Shown: positions 19,043 through 28,159 of the stretch, in pieces
Layout: each line of letters starts with the position of its first letter
Numbering within the stretch: the stretch's first letter is position 1
DNA from: Novosphingobium sp. 9
GTDB taxonomy: Bacteria; Pseudomonadota; Alphaproteobacteria; Sphingomonadales; Sphingomonadaceae
Direction of reading: 5' to 3'
Assembly (NCBI RefSeq): GCF_025340265.1
Contig: NZ_CP022708.1
Span: 829,501 to 893,500, forward strand
Length of the DNA stretch: 64,000 nucleotides
Made by a program: the position numbers and the translations under genes
The notes under the pieces: model-generated
Seen by the model: the letters and a program-made list of their open reading frames with translations, nothing else
The model's database searches: none
What the model was told of the DNA's origin: nothing

Positions 19043-19094
19043 CAGCGCCGCTGCCTGTCTTCGGATTCAGGCACTGTCGTCAATCCATCCGGCG

Positions 19095-19364
19095 TTAGGG
19101 TCAGGACCCATTACTCACACCGTCAAGGTTTGAAGCAAAATGGCTCAGCACGAGAAGGGAAGGCGCAGGAATATGCCGATATTTCCAGACTTCCCGACGA
19201 AGTGCCGGGCCATTTTGGTCAAATCCCTGCGGGACGCCCGAATGGCTTCCATCTCGAACCAACTCGCCCTTGGAAAGGCACCCAGCCTTCCCGGCGGGCG
19301 AGTTGGCCCGATATGTTCGCCATTCGGGCACCTCGACGGTGTGAGTAATGGGTCCTGACCCTAA
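19095..19364. mobile_element. 270-bp MITE-like element with 30-bp perfect inverted ends
   Basis: The first 30 bases (beginning TTAGGGTCAGGACCC) are the exact reverse complement of the last 30. If the outer TA is taken as a duplicated target, the element has 27-28-bp terminal repeats and a TA duplication, as in IS630/Tc1-type elements. No transposase is encoded; the short open frames inside do not look like real genes. The right half folds further: CCCGAATGGC pairs with GCCATTCGGG, and CCAACTCGCCC with GGGCGAGTTGG. It fills the whole gap between the GH3 and AsmA genes and may supply promoter sequence to asmA. Confidence 0.8.
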
Positions 19365-19407
19365 GTCGGCGAGAGTCGCCGCACCCGATACCCGGTCGTG
19401 AAACCAA

Positions 19408-21504
19408 ATGCCCGGTTCGGGCGATTTGACCATCATGGACACGCTCGCCGCGACCGAACCCGAACCTCCTGCGCCCGCATCGCATCGCGATAAGCGGGCA
19501 AGGTGGTGGCGTATCGCGCGCAATATCGCGCTGACGCTGATCGTTGTCGTCTTCACCGTCTGGCTGGTGCTGTTCATCACCAAGGGGCGTTTCCTGAAGC
19601 ACCCCTTCGAGCGCATCACCAGCTCGCTCACGACACGCAAAGTGCAGGTGCAGGGCGACTTTCAGCTCTATTTCGCGCCGTTCAGGCTGACGTTCGTGGC
19701 GGACGGTCTTTCGGTGTCCAATCCCGACTGGGCGAAAAGCAACACGCTTTTCGCCGCGCGCCATATCGATGCGAAGATTGCCCCGCTCTCCCTGATATTC
19801 GGGCGACGCCATGTCTATTCGCTGGCGCTCGACGGTGGGCGCGGCGATCTCGAATGGGACGCACAGCACGTCCGCAATACCTGGACCTTCGGCGGCGACA
19901 GCAAGGGCAAGCCCTTCGAAGTGCCGCTGATCGATACGGCAAGCGTCACCGACACGCATCTTCGCTACAGCGATCCTGCAATGCCACTGCTGGCCGACCT
20001 GACGATCGCGCCGATCCTTGCGAAGGACACGCACATCGGCAAGGCCGTGGGCATAACCGGCACCGGAACGTTTCGCACCACGCCGTTCAAGCTGTCCGCA
20101 CGGCTGCTGTCGCCCGATGCCACCATTGCCGGGACAAAGAACCGGCTGGAGGCACGCGCCTGGGCGGCGGGCAGCGTGATCGATGTATCCGGGACGCTGC
20201 CCGGCCTCACCGATGTCGAAGATGTGCCGCTTAAAGTCGCCGCCACCGGGCACAACCTGTCGCAACTGCTGGCGGTCATCGACGTCGCGATCCCGCAGAC
20301 GCGCCGCTTCGCCCTGAAGGCCACACTGGTAAAACATGCCGACAGCTATCGCTTCACCGACATGACCGGCACGTTCGGCCAGTCCGACCTCTCCGGTCGT
20401 TTCACCGTGACCAACGGCAAGCGCCTGAAGCTCGACGCCGCGCTCGTCACCCGGCGGCTGGACATCGTCGATGCTGCTCCGTTCATCGGCTACAATCCCG
20501 ATGTGGTGGCGGCCAAAGGCGCGGTGGCCGCTGCCGCCGCGACCGGTGCAGGGGCAAGCCGTGTTCTGCCCGATGCCAGCCTGCCGGTCGCGATGATGCA
20601 GCGCTTCGATGCCACGCTGGACTGGAAAGTGGGCGTGGTGGAATCGAAGAACGTACCGGTTTCCAACATCGCGCTGGCGCTTTCACTGGAGCGGGGACGG
20701 CTCGCGCTTTCGCCCCTGACCTTCACGATGGCGCGCGGCGACGTTGCCGCAGATCTCATCTTCGACACGCGCGATCGCCCCTCGGCGATCAGCTACGACA
20801 TACGCCTCAAAACGACGCCGCTCGGCCGTCTGCTCGCCGGGTATGGCGTGGCCGATTCCGGGACGACCGGCACGATCCACGGACGCATCCAGCTGGACGG
20901 GCGCGGCGACACGATCCATGACTCGCTCGCTTCGGCCTCGGGACGCATCGCCTTCATCATGCCCCACGGCACCTTGTGGACGCAGAACGCCCAGCTGGCC
21001 GAGCTGGATCTGGGCACGTTCGTCTCCAAGATGTTTCAGGGCAAGCTCAAGAAGCCGATCGAGGTCAACTGCGGGCTGCTGGCCTTCACCGTGCGCGGCG
21101 GAACTGCCACCGCCGATCCGATCCTGATCGATACCAGCAAGAACGTGGTAACGGGTCGCGGCGGCTTCAGCTTCGACAGCGAAGCGGTCGATCTGGCATT
21201 CCGGGCCGATGGCAAGAAGTTCAGCCTGTTTTCCGGCCAGTCCCCGGTTGGTATCGGGGGGCACTTCGCGTCCCCGAAACTGCAGGTCATCAGTCCGCAA
21301 TTGCTGACCCGCGCGGGTGTGGGCGTTGGTCTTGCGGTGGCAGCGACACCAGTGGCCGGTCTACTTGCCTTCGTCGATGTCGGCGATGCGAAATCGGCGG
21401 CCTGCGGCCCGGTCCTTGCCGGAGCGCGTGCCACCGCCCAGCGAACCAGCAAGGGCAAGCCCCGCAGCGATGTCGGCAACGGCCATACGAAGAAGATTTC
21501 CTGA
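19408..21504 (+). CDS. AsmA-family protein
   Basis: A 698-residue envelope protein of the AsmA group (bridge-like lipid transport or outer-membrane biogenesis). One transmembrane helix near residues 36-56 (IALTLIVVVFTVWLVLFIT) anchors a large periplasmic part, with the N-terminal AsmA pattern (FERITSSLTTRKVQVQGDFQLYF, LTFVADGLSVSNPDWA) and the C-terminal domain (SGRIAFIMPHGTLWTQNAQL, INCGLLAF-like region). Neither this ATG nor the one nine codons on has a strong ribosome site. Its upstream region is the inserted MITE-like element, which ends only 43 nt before the start. Confidence 0.85.
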   Translation: MPGSGDLTIMDTLAATEPEPPAPASHRDKRARWWRIARNIALTLIVVVFTVWLVLFITKGRFLKHPFERITSSLTTRKVQVQGDFQLYFAPFRLTFVADGLSVSNPDWAKSNTLFAARHIDAKIAPLSLIFGRRHVYSLALDGGRGDLEWDAQHVRNTWTFGGDSKGKPFEVPLIDTASVTDTHLRYSDPAMPLLADLTIAPILAKDTHIGKAVGITGTGTFRTTPFKLSARLLSPDATIAGTKNRLEARAWAAGSVIDVSGTLPGLTDVEDVPLKVAATGHNLSQLLAVIDVAIPQTRRFALKATLVKHADSYRFTDMTGTFGQSDLSGRFTVTNGKRLKLDAALVTRRLDIVDAAPFIGYNPDVVAAKGAVAAAAATGAGASRVLPDASLPVAMMQRFDATLDWKVGVVESKNVPVSNIALALSLERGRLALSPLTFTMARGDVAADLIFDTRDRPSAISYDIRLKTTPLGRLLAGYGVADSGTTGTIHGRIQLDGRGDTIHDSLASASGRIAFIMPHGTLWTQNAQLAELDLGTFVSKMFQGKLKKPIEVNCGLLAFTVRGGTATADPILIDTSKNVVTGRGGFSFDSEAVDLAFRADGKKFSLFSGQSPVGIGGHFASPKLQVISPQLLTRAGVGVGLAVAATPVAGLLAFVDVGDAKSAACGPVLAGARATAQRTSKGKPRSDVGNGHTKKIS

Positions 21505-21654
21505 CGCGCCAGTGCGGCTTCTTCCTGATCATCCCATCCCCACAGACGTGCTTGTGCAAACCCGATTGTGCAGGGATCATCGCGGGTTAAGGTGCGACCG
21601 ACCACCAGCGACCTGCCGCACTCCTGCAGCCCCTTCCAGCACAAGGATGACCCG

Positions 21655-24383
21655 ATGCGCCGCGCACTCCACCGCCCCCTTTCCGCTCTCGCTCTGGTCG
21701 CTGGAATGAGTGCTGCGTGGGCGGGCACGCCCGCACTGGCAGCCCCGACCGGCCAGGACAACAGCAGCACCGATGCCGTGCACGTCACGGCTTCGCAAGG
21801 CGATGTGCTGCGCGCTACGCTCGCCAACGGCCTTCGCGTGGTGATCGTGCGCAACCCGCTGGCGCCGGTGGTAACGACGCAGATGAACTACCTCGTCGGC
21901 TCTGACGAGGCACCCGAAGGCTTCCCCGGCACCGCGCATGCGGTGGAGCACATGATGTTCCGGGCAGTCCGGGGCTGGACAAGGACCAGATTGCCGCGCT
22001 GGCCGCCAACATGGGCGGCGCGTTCAACGCTGCGACGACCGAAAGCGTCACCAACTACTTCTTCACCGTGCCCAAGCAGGATCTCGATGTCGCGCTGCAC
22101 ATCCATGCGATCCGCATGAAGGGCGCGGACATGAGCGATGCCGAATGGCTCAAGGAACGCGGCGCCATCGAGCAGGAGGTATCGCGTGACCTCTCCTCGC
22201 CCACCTTCAAGTTCTACACCGACCTTCGCGAGCGGCTCTTTGCGGGCACGCCTTACGCGCATACCCCGCTCGGCACCCGGCCCTCATTCGACAAGACCAC
22301 CGGGGCAGACCTCGCGAAATTCTATCGCACCTGGTACGCGCCCAACAACGCGATCCTGGTGATTGCAGGCGATGTCGATCCCCAGGCGACGATGGCCAGA
22401 GTCCGTTCGCTGTTCTCCGACATTCCGCGCAAGACCCTGCCCGCTCGCCCCGCCTTCGCGCTTCAGCCCGTTGCCGCCCATACCGTCGATCTGCCCTCGG
22501 ACCTGCCCTATGGCGTGGCGTTGATCTCCTACCGGATGCCCGGCTATCGCTCGAAGGACTATGCGACGGCGCTGGTGCTCTCGCAGGCGATGGGCTCCAA
22601 GCGCGCGCCGCTGTTCGAGATGGGGCTGAACGGCAAGGCTCTCTACGGCGGCTTTGCCGGTACGTTCCTGCCGCAGGGCGGCCTCGCTTATGCGCAGGGC
22701 GTCTTTCCGCGCGGCGCCAAGCCCGACGATGTGCTGGCAACGATGCGCCAGATCCTGGCCGACGCCGGATCGAAAGGCATTGCCGCCGATCTGGTGACAG
22801 CGGCCAAGGATCGCGCCATCGCCGATCTCGACTATGGCAGGAACTCGGTTTCCGGGCTTGCCAATGCCTGGTCCGAAGCGCTCGCCGTCGCCGGAGCAAG
22901 CTCACCCGACGAGATCAGGGCCGCGATCGCGCGTGTCACGCCTGCGGACGTCGATGCGCTGGCCCGCCGCGTCTTCGCGTCCGATCAGGCGATCACCGCG
23001 ATCCTGACCCCGGCAGATTCGGGCAAGCCTGTCAGCGGCAAGGGCTTCGGCGGCGCCGAGAGCTTCGGCGGTACGCCCGATCATGCCGTCGAACTACCCG
23101 ACTGGGCGAAGGACGCCTTCGCCCGGTTGCCTGCGCCCAGCACCGCGATGAAGCCAACGTCGTTCACGCTGGCAAACGGCCTGCGCGTGATCGTGCAGCC
23201 CGAAACCGTCAGCCATACCGTCGAAGTCTACGGGCGGATAAAGACCAATTCCGACCTTCAGGCCCCGGCCGGCAAGGAAGGCGTCGACAGCGTGCTGGGT
23301 GACCTGTTCGATTATGGCCCCGCCGGCATGGACCGCACTGCATTCCAGACGCAGCTCGATGCGATCAGCGCGCACGAAGATGCGGGCGAGTCCTTCTCGC
23401 TGGCGGTGCCCTCGCAGCATTTCGCACGCGGCATGGAACTTCTCGCGCAGAACGAACTGAACCCGACTTTCGCCGCGCAGCCCTTCACTATCGCCCGCAA
23501 CAACGAAGCGCAGGGCATTTCCGGCGTGCTGCAATCTCCGGATTTCCTGAACAGCATGGCGCTTAACAGGGCGCTGCTGCCCGATGGTGATCTCTCGCTG
23601 CGGCACCCCACGCCCGAGACGCTCGGCAGCCTGACGCCCGCAGACGTGCAGGCCTATTACAAGGCCACGTTCCGGCCCGACATGACCACCATCGTCGTCA
23701 TCGGCGACGTCACTCCCGATGCCGCGCGCGCGGTGGTCGAAAAGACCTTCGGCGGGTGGCAGGCGAGCGGTGTGAAGCCGCAGACCGATTACCCCGCCGT
23801 TCCGCTCGGCGCGCCGTCGGTCACGGTGAATACGCCGACGCCGACCGCCGTGCAGGACGATGTGACGATGGCCCAGCAGGTCAGCCTCACCCGCGACAGC
23901 GCCGATCGCTTTGCCCTCAACGCCGGTAATTTCGTGCTGAGCGGCGGCTTCTACGCCGCGCGGCTGACCCGCGATCTGCGCGAGAAGAACGGCCTCATCT
24001 ACACCGTGCAGAGCGGCCTCGACCTGGATCGCAATCGCGGGCGCTTCCTCGTCCAGTTCGGCAGCGATCCGCAGAACGTCGACAAGGCGCGCGACCTGAT
24101 CGTGCGCGATATCCGCCAGATGCAGCAGGCGCCGATTTCGGACGCCGAATTGCATCAGGTAAAGGGCATGCTGGTGCGCCAGATGCCGCTGTCGCAGGCG
24201 AGCTTTTCCGGCATCGCCTCGCAACTGCTCACCTATTCGCTGGAGGACAAGCCGCTCGACGCCGATCTCGTCGCCGCCCGGCAGTATCTGGCGCTGACCC
24301 CGCAGCAGATCCAGAACGCCTTTGCGACCTACCTCAAGCCCGATGGATTCGTCACCGCGATCAAGGGACCGGCCCCGAAGTGA
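21655..24383 (+). CDS. M16-family zinc metallopeptidase, broken by one apparent frameshift
   Basis: A two-domain, about 910-residue exported peptidase once the frame is repaired. The signal peptide (ALALVAGMSAAWAGTPALA) and the inverted zinc motif HAVEH (residues 95-99) are in the first frame; about 10 codons later the reading continues in another frame (GLDKDQIAALAANMGG...). A missing G in the GGG run at 21962-21964 restores the expected EHMMFRGSPGLDKDQ. The third zinc ligand region (LKERGAIEQEVSRD) and the second, non-catalytic M16 domain are intact. AAGGA precedes the ATG at good spacing. Likely a periplasmic oligopeptide-degrading enzyme. Confidence 0.83.
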
Positions 24384-24489
24384 TGCAGCGGTGAAACGAC
24401 GTCATTAAGGGAATCTCCGCGACGAACCGTTCAGCCAACGCGGCGGGCGGGGAACGCGGGGCTCCCCATGATGAACAAACTTTCATATC

Positions 24490-24521
24490 AATTCCCCAGG
24501 GATCGCACCTGGGGAATTTTT
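24490..24521 (+). promoter_or_regulatory. Terminator-like hairpin masking the CHAP ribosome site
   Basis: AATTCCCCAGG and CCTGGGGAATT form an 11-bp stem with a 7-nt loop, followed by further Ts and then, one base later, the ATG of the CHAP gene. The only ribosome-binding sequence (GGGGA) is inside the right arm. The shape is that of an intrinsic terminator, attenuator or RNA switch. Confidence 0.55.
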
Positions 24522-24522
24522 C

Positions 24523-25185
24523 ATGACCGCCCGAAACAACCTGTCCAGCGCTTTCGCTGCGCGCGTCAAGGCTGGCTGCAGCAAGTTCGCCGCCGGGAAG
24601 TTCGGGCCCAGAAAGTTCTGGGGGGGTCAGGCTCTTGTCCTGTCGCTGGCCGTTGCGGGCATTCTGACCGCCCAGCCCGCGCAGGCGCACCTTCAGTGCG
24701 TTCCCTATGCCCGTGACGCTTCGGGTATCGACATCCACGGCGATGCCCGTACCTGGTGGCATCAGGCCAATGGCAGCTACGCGCGCGGTTCCGCGCCCAA
24801 GGTCGGCGCCGTCATGGCGATGGCCGCTTCCAGCGCGATGCCGCTGGGCCATGTCGCGGTCGTCAGCAAGATCGTCGATGCGCGCCACATCCTGATCGAT
24901 CAGGCGAACTGGGCCGGTCCCGGCGTGATCGAGCACGACGTGCTGGTGGAAGATGCCTCCACCGATGGCGACTGGAGCGAAGTGCGCGTGTGGTACGCGC
25001 CTGCCAACGCCATGGGAACCCGCCTCAACCCGGTGTCGGGCTTTATCTATGCGCCCGCAGATGGCAGCGCACCCGATGCAGCCCCGTCCTCGACGCTGAC
25101 CACGTCCACCACCCAGATTGCGGCTGCCACGCCGGGCACCGATGCCCTCCACGCCTTCATGCAGGCAACCGACCGCAACCTGTGA
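24523..25185 (+). CDS. CHAP-domain protein, probable peptidoglycan amidase or endopeptidase
   Basis: A 220-residue exported protein. A long N-terminal region leads to a signal peptide (ALVLSLAVAGILTAQPAQA), followed by a CHAP domain with the catalytic Cys in LQCVPYAR, the catalytic His in LGHVAVVSKI and the third polar position in ILIDQANW. The tail is low-complexity (Ala/Thr/Ser). Such proteins cut peptide cross-links in murein. It stands alone, directly after a strong hairpin that hides its ribosome site, so its expression is probably regulated after transcription. Confidence 0.8.
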   Translation: MTARNNLSSAFAARVKAGCSKFAAGKFGPRKFWGGQALVLSLAVAGILTAQPAQAHLQCVPYARDASGIDIHGDARTWWHQANGSYARGSAPKVGAVMAMAASSAMPLGHVAVVSKIVDARHILIDQANWAGPGVIEHDVLVEDASTDGDWSEVRVWYAPANAMGTRLNPVSGFIYAPADGSAPDAAPSSTLTTSTTQIAAATPGTDALHAFMQATDRNL

Positions 25186-25467
25186 CGCGCATCCGGCAGC
25201 GCCAGCGCTGCTGCCCGACAGGCTGATCCACGTCACCTGACCGCAGGCCTCGACCGACGGCAGGTGCGGTCGACTACTCCACGCTCTTGCACGACGCTTT
25301 CTACGCTTGCCTGTCGACGCGGCAGGTAGCCTGATATCGTTCGCCATTATGCCGGTTCCCGCAGATTGGTGCCGTAACCGCACCAATGTTGTCCGGCCCG
25401 GCCATCTTGCTCTCCCCTCCTCCCCGCCGCAGGTTCCTTTCAAGAACAAAGGCCTGGGAGAGCAGTT
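25186..25467. other. Intergenic gap before the MFS gene
   Basis: No gene or clear repeat was seen. The end carries the ribosome site (GGGAG) for the downstream TTG-started transporter; a promoter is presumably here, but none stands out. Confidence 0.4.
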
Positions 25468-26679
25468 TTGACAAGCGTGGCCGAGAAGAACCTGTCGTGG
25501 TTCCTCATCGTACTGATTTACATCAATGGTCTGGCCGGAATGCTGGTCGTCAGCGCGGCGCTGCCCGCGTTGCCCGGCATCGGGGCAGAATTTCACCCGC
25601 AATCGCCGGCGCTGATCGGCCTCGTCATGTCGATGCCCGCACTGGCAGCGGCAACCTGCTCACTGCTGATCGGCGCTCTGGTGGACCGGATCGGCGACCG
25701 CACCGTGCTGGTGCTGGGGTGCCTGCTGGTGCTTGCCGGAGACATCGGCGTGATCGCCTCGCCCTCGATCGAACTGCTGCTGGCCTGCCGCGTGCTGGCA
25801 GGGCTCGGCTATGTCTGCATGGTCGTCGCCGCCGTCACGATGATTACCCGGCTGACCTTCGGCAGGACGCGCACCGCCGCGCTGGGCCTGTGGTCCACCG
25901 TGATCCCGGCCAGCTTCATCGTCGCCTCTATTTACGGCGCCGTAGCGGGGCAGACGCTTGGCTGGCGCTGGATCTTCGGCGCCCATGCCGCTTTCGTGGC
26001 GATCCTGGCCGTGCTGGCGCTGGCCCTGCTGCCCGGACGCGAAGTGCAACTCACCGGCCCCTCGCGCCTCAAGGGCCTTGGCGCCGTATTGCGCACGCCG
26101 TTCCCCTATCTGCTGGGCATCTCGTTCGCCGCTGCCGCTTTCCTGCAAACCGGCTTCGTCGCCACGCTGCCGCACATGCTGGGCGCCAGCATCGGGCTTG
26201 GCAAGAATCTGGCCTACAGCTTCAACGCCGCCGCGATGCTGTGCAACGTGATCGGCGCGTTCTCGTTCGGGCTGGTCTATAATCGCGGGATCAGCGCAAG
26301 GGCGCTGGGCTTCGTGGCGGTCGCCTTGTGCGCCCTTCCCGGCGCACTGCTGGTCATGGCGCCGGGAACGCCTGCGCTGGCGATGCTGCTCAATTGCCTG
26401 ATGATGGCGGGGCTTGGCCTGCTGGTGGGCATGTGGGCACTGATGCCGCAAGTGGCACCCTCGCCCACCTGCATCGGCGCGACGAGCGGCCTCATCACCC
26501 AGATCACCCTGCTCGGCGTGCTGTTCGGACCGCCCGTCGCCTTCGCCGCAGGCAGCTTCGGCGCGCACGGCACCCTGATCTATCTGCTGATCGGCGTCGT
26601 CATCAGCCTCATCGCCCTGCCGGTCTGGCAGCGCTCCGCCCATCCCATCGCCCGGTCTGCGCCGCTTGTTGCGCACTGA
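25468..26679 (+). CDS. MFS transporter
   Basis: A 403-residue 12-helix transporter. It begins at a TTG with GGGAG about 7 nt upstream; an in-frame GTG three codons on is the alternative. The motif between helices 2 and 3 (GALVDRIGDRTVLVLG) is the MFS A-motif. It lies 29 nt before the Rieske oxygenase gene and probably imports that enzyme's substrate (an aromatic acid or similar) or exports a product. Closest in type to CynX/NimT or aromatic-acid symporters, but this is uncertain. Confidence 0.8.
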   Translation: MTSVAEKNLSWFLIVLIYINGLAGMLVVSAALPALPGIGAEFHPQSPALIGLVMSMPALAAATCSLLIGALVDRIGDRTVLVLGCLLVLAGDIGVIASPSIELLLACRVLAGLGYVCMVVAAVTMITRLTFGRTRTAALGLWSTVIPASFIVASIYGAVAGQTLGWRWIFGAHAAFVAILAVLALALLPGREVQLTGPSRLKGLGAVLRTPFPYLLGISFAAAAFLQTGFVATLPHMLGASIGLGKNLAYSFNAAAMLCNVIGAFSFGLVYNRGISARALGFVAVALCALPGALLVMAPGTPALAMLLNCLMMAGLGLLVGMWALMPQVAPSPTCIGATSGLITQITLLGVLFGPPVAFAAGSFGAHGTLIYLLIGVVISLIALPVWQRSAHPIARSAPLVAH

Positions 26680-26708
26680 GCACCTGCCTTCCTGAAGGAA
26701 CCTGCCCC

Positions 26709-27773
26709 ATGTCCATCGAAGCCGACTTCACGCAAGGGTTCGTCCGCAACCACTGGTACGCCGCCGCCTGGGTTGCCGAGCTCGGCGAGCGCCCTTTCCC
26801 GCGCACCATTCTGGAAGATCGCATCGTCCTGTTTCGCCAGCCGGACGGCACGCTCGGCGCGCTCGAAGATCGCTGCCCGCATCGCCTTGCGCCGCTGTCG
26901 ATGGGCGAATGTGCCGACGGCGGCCTGCGCTGCGGCTATCACGGCATGGTGTTCGACGCGACGGGCAAGTGCATCGGCATTCCGGGGCAGGACATCATCC
27001 CGCCGACGGCCAAGGTCCGCGCCTATCCGGTCGTGGAGAAGTACGGCCTCGCGTGGGTCTGGACGGGTCTTGGCGCCCCCGACCACGGCAAGCTGCCACA
27101 AGTGCCCGGCTATGGCGAGGCGGGATGGTCGATCCTCGATGGCGGATACCAGCACCACGCCGGGAACTACCGCATCGAGATCGAGAACCTGATGGACCCG
27201 GCACACACCACGTTCCTGCACAAGGAAACGATCGGCAACCGCGCCGCCAAGGATGTGCCGGTCAAGACCACGCAGGACGACAAGGGCCTGTCCGCCTTTC
27301 GCTGGATCGAGAACGTACCGCCCTCGCCGCTGGACCAGAAGAGCCGCGATTTCGGCGACACCAGAGTCGATCGCCGCATCGCGTTCAATTTCGAGCTGCC
27401 CGCGACGTCGTTCGTCGACATCGCGGTGATCCCGAGCGGCATGGAGCGCAGCGAGGAAAACCTGATGCACGGCGGCCTCAGGACCTTCAGCTACAAGTTC
27501 CTGACGCCTGAAACCGCTGGTTCCACGCACTTCTTCTGGCTGCACCTGCGCAGCTTCCGCCAGGGCGACAGCGATTTCGAGGCCGTGCTGCGCGCCAGTC
27601 TGGAAAAGACCTTCACCGAAGACAACGAGATGGTCGCCGCGATCCAGAAGGAACAGGAGGCGACCGGGCTGCGCCAGCGCACCGCACTTGCCATCGACCG
27701 CGCGCCGATCATGGCGCTGCGCATGATCGACCGCCTGATCGCGGCGGAAAACACCGTGGGGGAGGCGGCCTGA
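26709..27773 (+). CDS. Rieske non-haem iron oxygenase, VanA-like
   Basis: A 354-residue oxygenase component of the vanillate O-demethylase (VanA) type. The [2Fe-2S] Rieske ligands are C56/H58 (CPHRLAP) and C75/H78 (CGYHG). The mononuclear iron site is in NLMDPAHTTFLHKE (H166, H171; bridging D163). AAGGA precedes the ATG, which is preferred over upstream in-frame codons. No ferredoxin reductase (VanB-type) is in the window, so electrons must come from a partner encoded elsewhere. The substrate could be a methoxylated aromatic or another ring compound; the neighbours (two TBDRs, an MBL hydrolase and a lactonase-type protein) do not settle it. Confidence 0.85.
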   Translation: MSIEADFTQGFVRNHWYAAAWVAELGERPFPRTILEDRIVLFRQPDGTLGALEDRCPHRLAPLSMGECADGGLRCGYHGMVFDATGKCIGIPGQDIIPPTAKVRAYPVVEKYGLAWVWTGLGAPDHGKLPQVPGYGEAGWSILDGGYQHHAGNYRIEIENLMDPAHTTFLHKETIGNRAAKDVPVKTTQDDKGLSAFRWIENVPPSPLDQKSRDFGDTRVDRRIAFNFELPATSFVDIAVIPSGMERSEENLMHGGLRTFSYKFLTPETAGSTHFFWLHLRSFRQGDSDFEAVLRASLEKTFTEDNEMVAAIQKEQEATGLRQRTALAIDRAPIMALRMIDRLIAAENTVGEAA

Positions 27774-28159
27774 GGCCAAAGCTCGATGAGCCTCTCTCAT
27801 CGGGATTTGGTCAAGCCCCGTGTGGCGCTTGAACATGTCCAAGGCGTGATGCGTCAGCATCTCAGCGCCTTGGCATGAAACGTCCTGCGACAGAACAGGG
27901 CAATTAGTTATCGGCAATAGCACATAATCAAGGAAATCATTTGGGGCACGAACTGCAACAGTCTGGAATGGGTTTTGAGACTGCCGGTCACGCAGATCAA
28001 TATTCATCCTGCTGTAATATCATAAGAATCAAGACGCCGACCGTTCTTTGCGCCGACCAGATCGGCGCAGGATACGGGCGGCGGAAAGACATAAGAATAC
28101 ATAATCGAGAGGTTGCCCCCCATGACCGCTTTTCATTCCGCCCTTCGCGGAGACATCGC
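27774..28159. other. Gap with two hairpins, AT-richer than its surroundings
   Basis: Ten bases after the oxygenase stop is a perfect 7-bp hairpin (CGATGAG/CTCATCG, 27784-27802), then a larger one (CCAAGGCG/CGCCTTGG, 27839-27873), either of which may end transcription. The following 250 bases are less GC-rich and carry no convincing gene. A short frame (MTAFHSALRGDIA, start 28122) runs straight into the start of the next gene and could be a displaced piece of its leader. Confidence 0.5.

Noticed and set aside
19130..19358. Small proteins inside the 270-bp element
   Set aside because: Two overlapping 72-residue frames exist because the element is open, but neither has a ribosome site or a recognisable domain.
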